In this document: positions 7,463 through 13,552 of the stretch, in pieces
How positions within the stretch are numbered: the first letter of the stretch is position 1
Layout: each line of letters opens with the position of its first letter
NCBI GenBank assembly: GCA_016928525.1
Contig: JAFGKO010000238.1
Coordinates: forward strand, 1-14,109
Source: Anaerolineales bacterium
Lineage (GTDB): Bacteria; Chloroflexota; Anaerolineae; Anaerolineales; Villigracilaceae
DNA length: 14,109 nt
Direction of reading: 5' to 3'
Translations under genes and position numbers: made by a program
The notes under the pieces: model-generated
Databases searched by the model: none
Told to the model about the DNA's origin: nothing
What the model saw: the letters and a program-made list of their open reading frames with translations, nothing else

Positions 7463-7852
7463 TTATTGCTCGTCCATTTTGACGGCTCCAAGGCCGGGGC
7501 ACGGCCAGAGTGCGCGTCCCTGGTGTTGGACCTGCTGTGCAAAGCTTACGGTTTGTTTAACTGTATTGTAAACGGTCGTATTGCGGAAGTTGCTATTCCC
7601 GTTTTCTTTACCGTATGCAGCTACGCCCGTCTCGGCCAGCATCGGTATTTCCCCCAGGTAGCCTGCCTCTTCCAGGCAGGCGGCAATCTTGTCAGCGGCT
7701 GTTTTGCTCTCATCAAACGTCACTTCGATTGCCTGAAAAGCGCTGCTGGCATATACCTCTTCGACGCCGGGCAACTCCTTTAGGATGCGCTGCACTTCTG
7801 AAACGTGATGGTCTCCATAAAGTGCAGGCGCTTCGAACGTCTTCGTTTCCAT
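7463..7852 (-). CDS. HMA-fold protein lacking CxxC, first gene of the CODH operon
   Basis: A 129-residue soluble protein. Residues 4-65 match the heavy-metal-associated (HMA, ferredoxin-like) fold, including the LPGVEEV and ...AACLEEAGY signatures. The metal-binding CxxC loop is replaced by G13-D-H-H16, so any metal would be held by histidines and not by a cysteine pair. A linker (about 80-95) leads to a distinct C-terminal tail with VQHQGRALWPCPG (C118). The start at 7852 is set by a near-perfect AAGGAGGTG SD; longer upstream frames would overlap the promoter. It lies 12 bases before the CODH gene on the same transcript. By position it may help nickel delivery or CODH assembly, as other accessory proteins do, but that is inference. 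I do not know a named family for the tail. Confidence 0.82.
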   Translation of the reverse strand: METKTFEAPALYGDHHVSEVQRILKELPGVEEVYASSAFQAIEVTFDESKTAADKIAACLEEAGYLGEIPMLAETGVAAYGKENGNSNFRNTTVYNTVKQTVSFAQQVQHQGRALWPCPGLGAVKMDEQ

Positions 7853-7936
7853 CGGTGACACCTCCTTAATGATAAGTGTTAGTTTTGTTTGTATAAAATT
7901 ATGTCTACCAGGATAGAGTAACAAATACAAAATCCT

Positions 7937-7949
7937 TACTATTATTCTA
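7937..7949 (-). promoter_or_regulatory. Predicted CODH/ACS operon promoter (extended -10)
   Basis: On the minus strand TAGAAT (7949-7944) is preceded by TGC, making an extended -10 motif, with a predicted transcript start near 7937. No good -35 hexamer is present at the proper distance, which fits an activator-dependent promoter. The leader to the first ATG would be about 85 bases. A second weaker candidate on the same strand is TTGTTA, then 17 bases, then TAATTT, nearer the gene. Confidence 0.5.
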
Positions 7950-7971
7950 GCATCAGGCCTGTTTAATAGAA

Positions 7972-7987
7972 TGTGAGTAATATCACG
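7972..7987. promoter_or_regulatory. CRP/FNR-family operator at the CODH/ACS promoter
   Basis: TGTGA-GTAATA-TCACG matches the CRP-type TGTGA-N6-TCACA palindrome with one deviation at the last base. Its centre (7979.5) lies about 42 bases upstream of the predicted minus-strand start, the class II activator position. It agrees in 14 of 16 bases with the site at 9245-9260. The regulator itself is not in the window; a CooA-, CRP- or FNR-like protein is possible. Confidence 0.65.
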
Positions 7988-8137
7988 GGAAAGCACGATA
8001 AACATCTTTGATTCTGAAGTCCCTCATATATGGTAAATTGTCCAATTTTCAGGAAATCCTGGTGGTGGCCATCTGGATTTGAATGAAAAGCCTGAAAAAT
8101 TAGTTGTCTGATCAACCTGGCTGACGATTTGAACATG
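7988..8137. other. Divergent intergenic region with small palindromes
   Basis: The space between the minus-strand CODH operon and the plus-strand CAP gene runs from 7853 to 8167; this stretch is the part outside the called promoter and operator sites. I see no gene in it. It holds AAATT-GTCC-AATTT (8035-8048) followed directly by CAGGA-AA-TCCTG (8050-8061), two perfect short palindromes of unknown meaning. No riboswitch motif such as a B12 box was recognised. Confidence 0.5.
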
Positions 8138-8143
8138 TATAAT
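8138..8143 (+). promoter_or_regulatory. Predicted -10 element of the CAP-LysM gene
   Basis: A perfect TATAAT lies about 12 bases before a likely start near 8150, which leaves a leader of under 20 bases with GGAGA 7 bases ahead of the ATG at 8168. No convincing -35 hexamer is found 16-18 bases upstream, so the promoter may need an activator or another sigma factor. Confidence 0.45.
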
Positions 8144-8167
8144 CAAGTTCTTACTGGAGATTTGTTC

Positions 8168-9157
8168 ATGCGAAATTTACCCATTTGGTTAGCTTTACCT
8201 TTACTCATGGCGCTGGTTATCCCCCCGGGCATAATGGTATCGGCGCGAAGTGCAACATCATCGGATTTTCAAAGCAGCGCGAATGACCTGATTGCAGAAG
8301 TCAATGCCTTGCGAAGTGCGAATGGATTGCCGGCCTATACAGCTAATTCCATGTTGATGCAAGTTGCACAGGATCAGGCAAATTATATGGCAGCTACAGG
8401 TCAGGTTGCGCATAGACCTGGCCTTACTCAGCGTATACTGGATGCGGGCTACCCACTGGCGGGCGATCTTTCTCAAGGCGGATTTCGCGCCGAGAACATT
8501 ACTGGCGGGAACAAGACAGCTGCCCAGGCTGTGCAAGAATGGACGGGTGATGCCCTACACTTGAATACGATGCTTTCGCCAAATCTCACTGAAATTGGCG
8601 CAGGCGTCGTCAAGGTGGGGGATAGATATTATCTGGTAATTGTGTGCGCCCAACCGACCACAAGTGGAGCGCCCCAGGCTTACACACCAAACCCGGATGA
8701 TCCAGCAGCAGAGAGCTCTTCGTCGAGTGATTTCATTGTGCCGCTTATAGCCAGCACGCCGGATGAAAACGGTTTTGTCTATCACGAGGTGCAGTATGGG
8801 CAAACGCTGTGGGCAATCGCCATCGAATATGGCGTCAAAATTGACGAAATTCGTGCCTTGAACAACCTGGGGGCGACGACGGAGATCTATCAGGGAGACA
8901 GGCTATTAGTCCGGAAGGATGCGCCTCCAAGTCCGGTTGCTGTCACCGTCGAGAACACACAGACCCCGACTGAAACCATTCGAGTCGTTACGGCGACAAG
9001 TGTTTCCACTCCAACCCCGTTACCCACGGCAACGCCAACCCTTATGGTTGAAAACCCGGAGAACAGCTCTGTGGCCGGGATCGCACTTGGGATTGTGTTG
9101 GTCACATTGCTTTTTGCCGGTGTAGTGACCTGGATGAATTCCCATAAGCCTGCTTGA
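8168..9157 (+). CDS. Secreted CAP-domain and LysM protein with C-terminal membrane anchor
   Basis: 329 residues. An N-terminal signal peptide (residues 1-27, hydrophobic core WLALPLLMALVI) is followed by a CAP/SCP-like domain (about 39-162) with the family's His82, Glu109 and His131 at their usual places, a LysM peptidoglycan/glycan-binding domain (206-249), a Thr/Pro-rich linker (252-297) and one transmembrane helix (302-323) with a short basic tail. It should be anchored in the cytoplasmic membrane with the CAP and LysM domains outside. The start at 8168 is favoured by GGAGA 7 bases upstream and by the signal peptide; a TTG at 8129 would lie upstream of the -10 box. Bacterial CAP domains have no agreed activity; cell-envelope roles are usual. 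It stands alone between the two C1 operons and seems functionally unrelated. Confidence 0.88.
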   Translation: MRNLPIWLALPLLMALVIPPGIMVSARSATSSDFQSSANDLIAEVNALRSANGLPAYTANSMLMQVAQDQANYMAATGQVAHRPGLTQRILDAGYPLAGDLSQGGFRAENITGGNKTAAQAVQEWTGDALHLNTMLSPNLTEIGAGVVKVGDRYYLVIVCAQPTTSGAPQAYTPNPDDPAAESSSSSDFIVPLIASTPDENGFVYHEVQYGQTLWAIAIEYGVKIDEIRALNNLGATTEIYQGDRLLVRKDAPPSPVAVTVENTQTPTETIRVVTATSVSTPTPLPTATPTLMVENPENSSVAGIALGIVLVTLLFAGVVTWMNSHKPA

Positions 9158-9206
9158 GCAGTCAGGAGTAGATCGATGTCACATAATTTTCGTTATTTCC
9201 AGTTGT

Positions 9207-9235
9207 CTGACAAATTACAAGTTCTCTGGTATACT
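9207..9235 (+). promoter_or_regulatory. Predicted promoter of the focA-cooC operon
   Basis: A -35 element CTGACA (9207-9212), a 17-base spacer and a -10 TATACT (9230-9235) preceded by TGG (extended -10) make a good sigma-70 promoter, with a start near 9242. The -35 overlaps the palindrome TTGTC-T-GACAA (9203-9213). The leader of about 48 bases contains the CRP/FNR-type operator. Confidence 0.65.
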
Positions 9236-9244
9236 CTATCTGGT

Positions 9245-9260
9245 TGTGAATAATATCACA
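9245..9260. promoter_or_regulatory. CRP/FNR-family operator in the focA leader
   Basis: TGTGA-ATAATA-TCACA is a perfect CRP-type palindrome, extended to TTGTGAATAATATCACAA at 9244-9261. Its centre lies about 10 bases downstream of the predicted start near 9242, where binding would normally block transcription. It shares 14 of 16 bases with the site at the CODH promoter. As RNA the same bases could form a small hairpin in the leader. Confidence 0.7.
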
Positions 9261-9289
9261 AACAACCATCAAATAATCTGGAGATGCAT

Positions 9290-10129
9290 ATGAGTGAAAT
9301 TCGAATTGATGCTTTGTTGCCCGGTGAGATGGCAACCAGAGCGGAATACGTTGGTGTACGCAAAGCCGAAGCTCCGGCGCTGATGACGTTCACCCTGGCG
9401 ATTATGGCAGGGGCGTTTATTGCGCTGGGAGCAGTCTTTGCCACGAACACCGCGGCAGGTTCGAGCGCTTTACCTTTTGGTATTGCCAAGCTGCTGACCG
9501 GACTGGTTTTCTGCCTGGGGTTGATCCTGGTCGTTGTCGGTGGGGCAGAGTTGTTTACCGGCAACAACCTGATTGTGATGGCCTGGGCCAGTGGTAAAGT
9601 GACCGGGCGATCTATGTTACGTAACTGGGTGATCGTTTATATTGGCAATTTCATCGGTTCGTTTGGTACAGCCTTATTGGTCTTCTGGAGCAAGCAGTAC
9701 ACCTTTGGCGCTGGTGCAGTTGGTGAGACTGCCTTGAAGATAGCCTCGAGTAAGACTGGACTGGATTTCTTCCAGGCGCTTGCGCTGGGAATTTTGTGCA
9801 ATGCACTGGTTTGTCTGGCCGTCTGGCTCACGTTCAGTGCGCGCAGCACAATTGATAAAATTGCGGCGATCATCTTCCCGATCACTGCCTTTGTGGCGGC
9901 CGGTTTCGAGCATAGCATTGCCAATATGTACTTTGTTCCTTACGGTTTGCTGATCAAAGGCTTCGATCCTGCTTTTGTGGCTGAAAAGGGCCTCGATCTA
10001 GCCAACTTGACCTGGGATAATTTCCTGCTCAACAACTTGTTGCCGGTCACGATTGGTAATATCATTGGTGGCACGGTCCTGGTTGCTGCCATCTACTGGT
10101 CTGTATTCCTTCGCAATCGCGATGCGTAA
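9290..10129 (+). CDS. focA: Formate/nitrite transporter (FNT) family channel
   Basis: 279-residue inner-membrane channel of the FNT family (FocA, NirC, HSC), which moves small monovalent anions such as formate, nitrite or hydrosulfide as a pentamer. It shows the family signatures: GAELFTGN (85-92), the CNALVCLAVW helix, FEHSIANMYF with the gating His208 (His209 in E. coli FocA), and NNLLPVTIGNIIGG near the C-terminus. Six membrane segments can be read from the hydrophobicity. The start at 9290 is chosen over the ATG at 9284 because GGAG (9280-9283) is 6 bases from the former and touches the latter. It is first in an operon ending in cooC, so formate supply to or removal from the Wood-Ljungdahl methyl branch is the likely job. 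Substrate cannot be told from sequence; the symbol denotes the family. Confidence 0.9.
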   Translation: MSEIRIDALLPGEMATRAEYVGVRKAEAPALMTFTLAIMAGAFIALGAVFATNTAAGSSALPFGIAKLLTGLVFCLGLILVVVGGAELFTGNNLIVMAWASGKVTGRSMLRNWVIVYIGNFIGSFGTALLVFWSKQYTFGAGAVGETALKIASSKTGLDFFQALALGILCNALVCLAVWLTFSARSTIDKIAAIIFPITAFVAAGFEHSIANMYFVPYGLLIKGFDPAFVAEKGLDLANLTWDNFLLNNLLPVTIGNIIGGTVLVAAIYWSVFLRNRDA

Positions 10130-10141
10130 AGAGAGGAAACA

Positions 10142-10375
10142 ATGAAAGCTTATGTCTTGATCAACATTCGCACAGGGGATGTCAAAGAAGTCGTAAAGAA
10201 CCTTCGCCGTGTGCAGGGCGTCGTGGAGGCCAATATGACCTTTGGTCCGTATGACGCGGTGGCTGTGGTCGAAACGGATGATATCAGCGGCGTGGGAACC
10301 ATTCTGGCGGGTTCGATCCAACCTATTCCTGGGGTTCTCGAAACATTGACCTGCCTGGCCGTGGAAGTTGTCTGA
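10142..10375 (+). CDS. Stand-alone Lrp/AsnC-type RAM ligand-binding domain
   Basis: 77 residues that correspond to the C-terminal RAM (ACT-like, alpha-beta sandwich) domain of Lrp/AsnC regulators, with no DNA-binding helix-turn-helix. Recognisable parts are the AYVLINIRTGDVKEVV first strand and helix, the GVVEANMTFGPYDAVAVV central strands and the IPGVLETLTCLAV C-terminal strand. Such domains bind amino acids or other small molecules and form dimers or octamers. The ATG follows an AGAGAGGA SD 12 bases after focA. By position it may sense a ligand for the channel or for the downstream enzymes, but as it cannot bind DNA itself it is unlikely to be the regulator of the nearby operators. Confidence 0.88.
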   Translation: MKAYVLINIRTGDVKEVVKNLRRVQGVVEANMTFGPYDAVAVVETDDISGVGTILAGSIQPIPGVLETLTCLAVEVV

Positions 10376-11015
10376 CCTGAATAACCCCCCGCATCCTTCC
10401 AAGCCCGCGCTTGCCACGCGCGTGGATGAGTTGCGCGAAGCACTCCAGCAGGTTCCCGTCAATCTGTTGGTTGAACGTACGGGTGCCAGCTACCAGGCTA
10501 TCGGTCCGGGGAGAGGCGAATTTCGCCTTTCCCTGTTCGATTCACCTGTCCTGGTTACCTATCCGGGCCTGGTCGGCTTCGATGCAAGGAAAGATGACGA
10601 ATTGCCCCTGCCATTTCAGGCGGTGCTGGCCTATTATTTCCACATCGGTGATGGCACAGCGTTGACAGGACAATGGGTTTCGTTTGCCGAATTGCCAGAC
10701 GGAAGAATGTACAATCAGGCCTTTCAAGGCTACAGCGGGGATGAGCTGGTCAAGGTCTTTGGACTGGATGTGGAGTCCTTCAAATCAACTTGCGAGAAGT
10801 GCGGGGGGATGGCTACGCCAATCGGTGATGCGGCTTATATTCTTTATGCGCTGCCGCGCTTACCGATGCTGGTCAATTACTGGTGTGGTGATGAGGATTT
10901 TCCTTCCACGTGCAAGATATTGTTTGATCGATCTGTCAGTCATTATCTGCCGACAGATGTTTGTGCAATTTTAGGCAGCATGCTAACGCGTAAATTGATC
11001 AAAAACGCCACATAG
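10368..11015 (+). CDS. DUF3786-family protein
   Basis: A 215-residue protein matching the DUF3786 family as I recall it: an N-terminal helix (about 18-40), a strand-rich middle with VTYPGLVGF, the AVLAYYFHIGDG segment, the GYSGDELVKVFG segment, and the C-terminal FDRSVSHYLPTD region. C142-X2-C145 and two later cysteines could bind metal or Fe-S. DUF3786 is often found with Fe-S or corrinoid proteins of anaerobic C1 metabolism (recollection). No catalytic function is known. The start is uncertain: TTG at 10368 overlaps the end of the RAM gene by 8 bases with a GGAAG just before it, implying translational coupling; a GTG further in would lose the N-terminal tail only. There is no signal peptide, so it is cytoplasmic. 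Confidence 0.8.
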   Translation: MSDLNNPPHPSKPALATRVDELREALQQVPVNLLVERTGASYQAIGPGRGEFRLSLFDSPVLVTYPGLVGFDARKDDELPLPFQAVLAYYFHIGDGTALTGQWVSFAELPDGRMYNQAFQGYSGDELVKVFGLDVESFKSTCEKCGGMATPIGDAAYILYALPRLPMLVNYWCGDEDFPSTCKILFDRSVSHYLPTDVCAILGSMLTRKLIKNAT

Positions 11016-11032
11016 GCAGTAAAATTGCGGGG

Positions 11033-11701
11033 ATGCGAAAAGAGCGGTATTTTTCTCCGGACACGATACAAGATAAATCGCGTGAGTTGCTCGCTTGTGT
11101 AGAGCAGGCTCGCCGCCGGCATGCCGAGGTTGTTTTTCAGCTGGGGAAAGCAGCTTTGCTGGTTTTGGATCTGCAAGAATATTTCCTGCAGGAAAGCTCG
11201 CACGCTTTTGTTCCCAGTGCGCCTGCTATTTTGCCTGGAATATCCAGAGTAGTCACTGCTTTTTCCAACGCGGATCGTCCTGCCATTTTCACGCGACACG
11301 TCAACACCCCGGAAGATGCCGGTATGATGGCAAGCTGGTGGCGCGATTTGATAAACCCGCAGTCTGCGTATAGTCACAATATTACTATACCCAATAGCTC
11401 AAAATCCATTTCGATCACTAAATCACAGTATGATGCCTTCCTTGACACTTCGCTGGAGGCGACACTCCAAAAACTTGGCGTAGGGCAGGTCGTTATCTGT
11501 GGGGTGATGACCCACTTGTGTTGCGAAACGACCGCGCGCTCGGCCTTCATGCATGGCTTTGAGGTCTTTTTTACAGTGAATGGCACAGCTACATATAATG
11601 AGGAATTACACCGCGCGTCTTTGCTGACACTCTCGCATGGATTTGCCATCCCGGTATTGATTGAAGAGTTGCTGCACACTATGGAAACAAATGAAGCCTG
11701 A
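11033..11701 (+). CDS. Isochorismatase-family cysteine hydrolase
   Basis: 222 residues with the isochorismatase/nicotinamidase fold. The expected catalytic triad is present: Asp46 (LVLDLQ), Lys130 (ITKSQYDAF) and Cys163 in GVMTHLCCETTAR. The family hydrolyses isochorismate, nicotinamide, N-carbamoyl compounds or related amides; which one cannot be told. An N-terminal helix of about 35 residues precedes the core, resembling the extension in isochorismate lyase-type members. It lies 17 bases after the DUF3786 gene with only a weak GCGGGG SD, and its end overlaps the flavoprotein start by 11 bases, so it is part of the operon. Why a hydrolase of this kind sits in a CODH-linked operon is not clear. 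An adjacent double cysteine (C163-C164) is slightly unusual; the second position is commonly Val. Confidence 0.87.
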   Translation: MRKERYFSPDTIQDKSRELLACVEQARRRHAEVVFQLGKAALLVLDLQEYFLQESSHAFVPSAPAILPGISRVVTAFSNADRPAIFTRHVNTPEDAGMMASWWRDLINPQSAYSHNITIPNSSKSISITKSQYDAFLDTSLEATLQKLGVGQVVICGVMTHLCCETTARSAFMHGFEVFFTVNGTATYNEELHRASLLTLSHGFAIPVLIEELLHTMETNEA

Positions 11702-12581
11702 CGAAGTGGTCATCATCGGCGCGGGCCCGGCGGGGATGACTGCCGCCATCCAACTCAAGCGCTATGGCATCCCCTTTGTGCTGCTGGAGAAGGAGCGGGT
11801 AGGGGGCTTGCTGTGGAATGCTAACCTGGTGGAGAATTACCCCGGATTCCCGGCAGGCGTCAGCGGGCCGAAATTGGTTGGCCTGATCGAAAAGCAAATG
11901 AGGCGGATTGGAGTCGAGGTAACGTTTGACCCCGTTTCGCAACTTGCCCGCGATGAGTTGGGTTTTCGCGTAAAAACACTCCAGGCCGAATACCGGCCCC
12001 GTTTTGCAATCGTGGCTTCAGGCACTAAGCCAAACCCTTTCCCTTTTGCAATCCCTGATGCGGCGCGGGGTATGGTTTTTAGTGATGTGTATCACTTGCT
12101 GCATGTGTCGGACAAACGAATTGTCATCATTGGCGCTGGGGATGCAGCTTTCGATTATGCTCTTAACCTAGTAAAAAAGGGGAATTTTGTCACTATTCTC
12201 AACCGTGGAGGGGAAGTAAAATGCCTGAGATTGCTCTGGGAACGCGCCATGGCTGACTCTGCCGTCGAGTATCGCGCGGAGACACCCGTCGGCAAAGTGG
12301 ACCTTGATGAAACCCCGCTCGAAAGATGCGGGGAAACGGCTGGCAGGTTGAGAGTCCGGACAGATGCGGGTGAATCCCTTGAGGCAGATTACTTGCTCTT
12401 TGCGATTGGCCGCGTCCCGCAGACGGATTTTTTGTCTGACGAACTTGTCGGCAAAAAAGGGAATGGCTTGTATTTTGTCGGTGACGTGAAAAACGGTCTT
12501 TTTCGGCAGGCTGCAATCGCTGCCGGGGATGGCTTGCGCGCTGCGATGGAAATCTATACCACTCTTAACGCGGAGGCATAA
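11691..12581 (+). CDS. Thioredoxin-reductase-like FAD/NAD(P) oxidoreductase without redox cysteines
   Basis: 296 residues, two-dinucleotide-fold flavoprotein. The FAD-binding GAGPAG is at 10-15, the ENYPGFP segment typical of the thioredoxin reductase family at 48-54, the NAD(P) fold GAGDAA at 148-153, and the C-terminal FAD motif YFVGDV at 261-266. The CxxC that thioredoxin reductases carry in the NAD(P) domain is absent (the region before 148 has none), so it should not reduce a disulfide. It more likely moves electrons between NAD(P)H and a ferredoxin or other partner, as the flavin oxidoreductases beside some CODH genes do (recollection). The ATG at 11691 is preferred because the protein then begins a few residues before the FAD motif; it overlaps the previous gene by 11 bases. 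Confidence 0.87.
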   Translation: MKPDEVVIIGAGPAGMTAAIQLKRYGIPFVLLEKERVGGLLWNANLVENYPGFPAGVSGPKLVGLIEKQMRRIGVEVTFDPVSQLARDELGFRVKTLQAEYRPRFAIVASGTKPNPFPFAIPDAARGMVFSDVYHLLHVSDKRIVIIGAGDAAFDYALNLVKKGNFVTILNRGGEVKCLRLLWERAMADSAVEYRAETPVGKVDLDETPLERCGETAGRLRVRTDAGESLEADYLLFAIGRVPQTDFLSDELVGKKGNGLYFVGDVKNGLFRQAAIAAGDGLRAAMEIYTTLNAEA

Positions 12582-12586
12582 CTTTG

Positions 12587-13540
12587 ATGAAAGTTTTTGC
12601 AGTGACGGGTACGCCTGAGGTGGCGGAAGTGTTCATGGCCGATATGGGCGAGGGGCGTATGATCGAATTCGTGGAGGCGCTCCAGCCACCCTACTCGCGC
12701 GACGAACGCTGGATTCTGATGATTTCGACGCTGTATGGCTGCCCGGTGAAATGCCTGATTTGTGATGCGGGCGGCGGTTATCGTGGCAAGCCGACAGCCG
12801 AAGAAATTTTGCGGCAGATCGATCACATGGTCTATCGCTGGTACCCGGGTGGTTGCGTGCCTGCGGGTAAGTTCAAGGTCCAGTTCGCGCGCATGGGTGA
12901 ACCAGCTCTCAACATGGCCGTGCTGGATGTGTTGAAGCAATTACCAGCGCGTTATGATGCGCCCGGCCTTATGCCTTCGATCTCGACGATTGCCCCACAT
13001 GGCGCGGACGATTTCTTTGATAGCCTGCTGGATGTTAAAAACAAGCTATATCCCAACGGTCGTTTTCAATTCCAGTATTCTATCCACACCACGGATGTGA
13101 CCCTGCGCGATAAACTTATCCCGGTGCGCAAGTGGTCTTTTGCGCAGATGGCGGCTTATGGCGAACGCTTTCATCGCCCTGACGACCGCAAGGTCACGCT
13201 CAATTTTGCACTGGCCGAGGGCATGCCGGTCGATCCGGATGTGATGCTGCGTTACTTCGACCCGGAACGCTATTTAGTGAAGGTCACGCCCGTCAACCCG
13301 ACCTGCCACGCGGTACAAAATGGCCTATCTACGCACATCGACCCGTACCGCCCGGAAACCGGGCAGGCCGTAGCGCAGTCGCTGACCGAGGCCGGTTATG
13401 ATGTCATTGTCAGTATCGGTGAAGTGGAAGAAAACGAGATTGGCAGCAATTGTGGGCAATATGTCTTGAAATATATGGAAAGCCAGAAGCCTTTGAAAGA
13501 CGGCTATACTTACGAAGTGCAGCAATTGGCAACACCCTGA
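12587..13540 (+). CDS. RlmN/Cfr-like radical SAM enzyme
   Basis: 317 residues. The radical SAM motif C52-X3-C56-X2-C59 (GCPVKCLIC) binds the [4Fe-4S]-SAM cluster. RMGEPALN and SIHTTDVTLRDKLIP resemble the GEPLxN and SLHAxxxxLRxxLxP motifs of the RlmN/Cfr methyl synthases. Cys289 in SNCGQY matches the methylated cysteine near the RlmN C-terminus (Cys355 in E. coli). The other RlmN cysteine (Cys118, seven residues before the cluster) is Met45 here, and the RNA-binding N-terminal domain is absent. It is therefore not a normal 23S rRNA methylase; substrate unknown. An SD GGAGG lies 10 bases before this ATG (7 before a TTG at 12584). The gene follows the flavoprotein, a possible electron donor, after 5 bases and is followed by cooC. 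Confidence 0.85.
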   Translation: MKVFAVTGTPEVAEVFMADMGEGRMIEFVEALQPPYSRDERWILMISTLYGCPVKCLICDAGGGYRGKPTAEEILRQIDHMVYRWYPGGCVPAGKFKVQFARMGEPALNMAVLDVLKQLPARYDAPGLMPSISTIAPHGADDFFDSLLDVKNKLYPNGRFQFQYSIHTTDVTLRDKLIPVRKWSFAQMAAYGERFHRPDDRKVTLNFALAEGMPVDPDVMLRYFDPERYLVKVTPVNPTCHAVQNGLSTHIDPYRPETGQAVAQSLTEAGYDVIVSIGEVEENEIGSNCGQYVLKYMESQKPLKDGYTYEVQQLATP

Positions 13541-13552
13541 GAAGGAGATGAA
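13541..13552 (+). promoter_or_regulatory. Ribosome binding site of cooC
   Basis: AAGGAG at 13542-13547, directly after the radical SAM stop codon, lies 5 bases before the ATG at 13553. The gap between the two genes is only 12 bases and is almost filled by the SD, which fixes this start. Confidence 0.85.

Noticed and set aside
7853..8005. Longer N-terminus for the HMA-like protein, starting at 8005
   Set aside because: It would cover the predicted promoter and operator, gives a non-domain sequence, and skips the excellent AAGGAGGTG site before the ATG at 7852.
8129..8167. TTG start at 8129 for the CAP-LysM gene
   Set aside because: It precedes the -10 box and would put 13 residues ahead of a well-formed signal peptide that has its own SD.
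7853..8167. Cobalamin or other riboswitch before the C1 genes
   Set aside because: I looked for a B12-box-like motif and long paired structure and saw only two short palindromes.
9284..9289. ATG at 9284 as focA start
   Set aside because: The GGAG site directly touches it, leaving no spacing; the ATG at 9290 has 6 bases.
12584..12586. TTG at 12584 as start of the radical SAM gene
   Set aside because: Its SD spacing (7) is good, so it is not excluded, but the adjacent ATG at 12587 is preferred; the difference is one residue.
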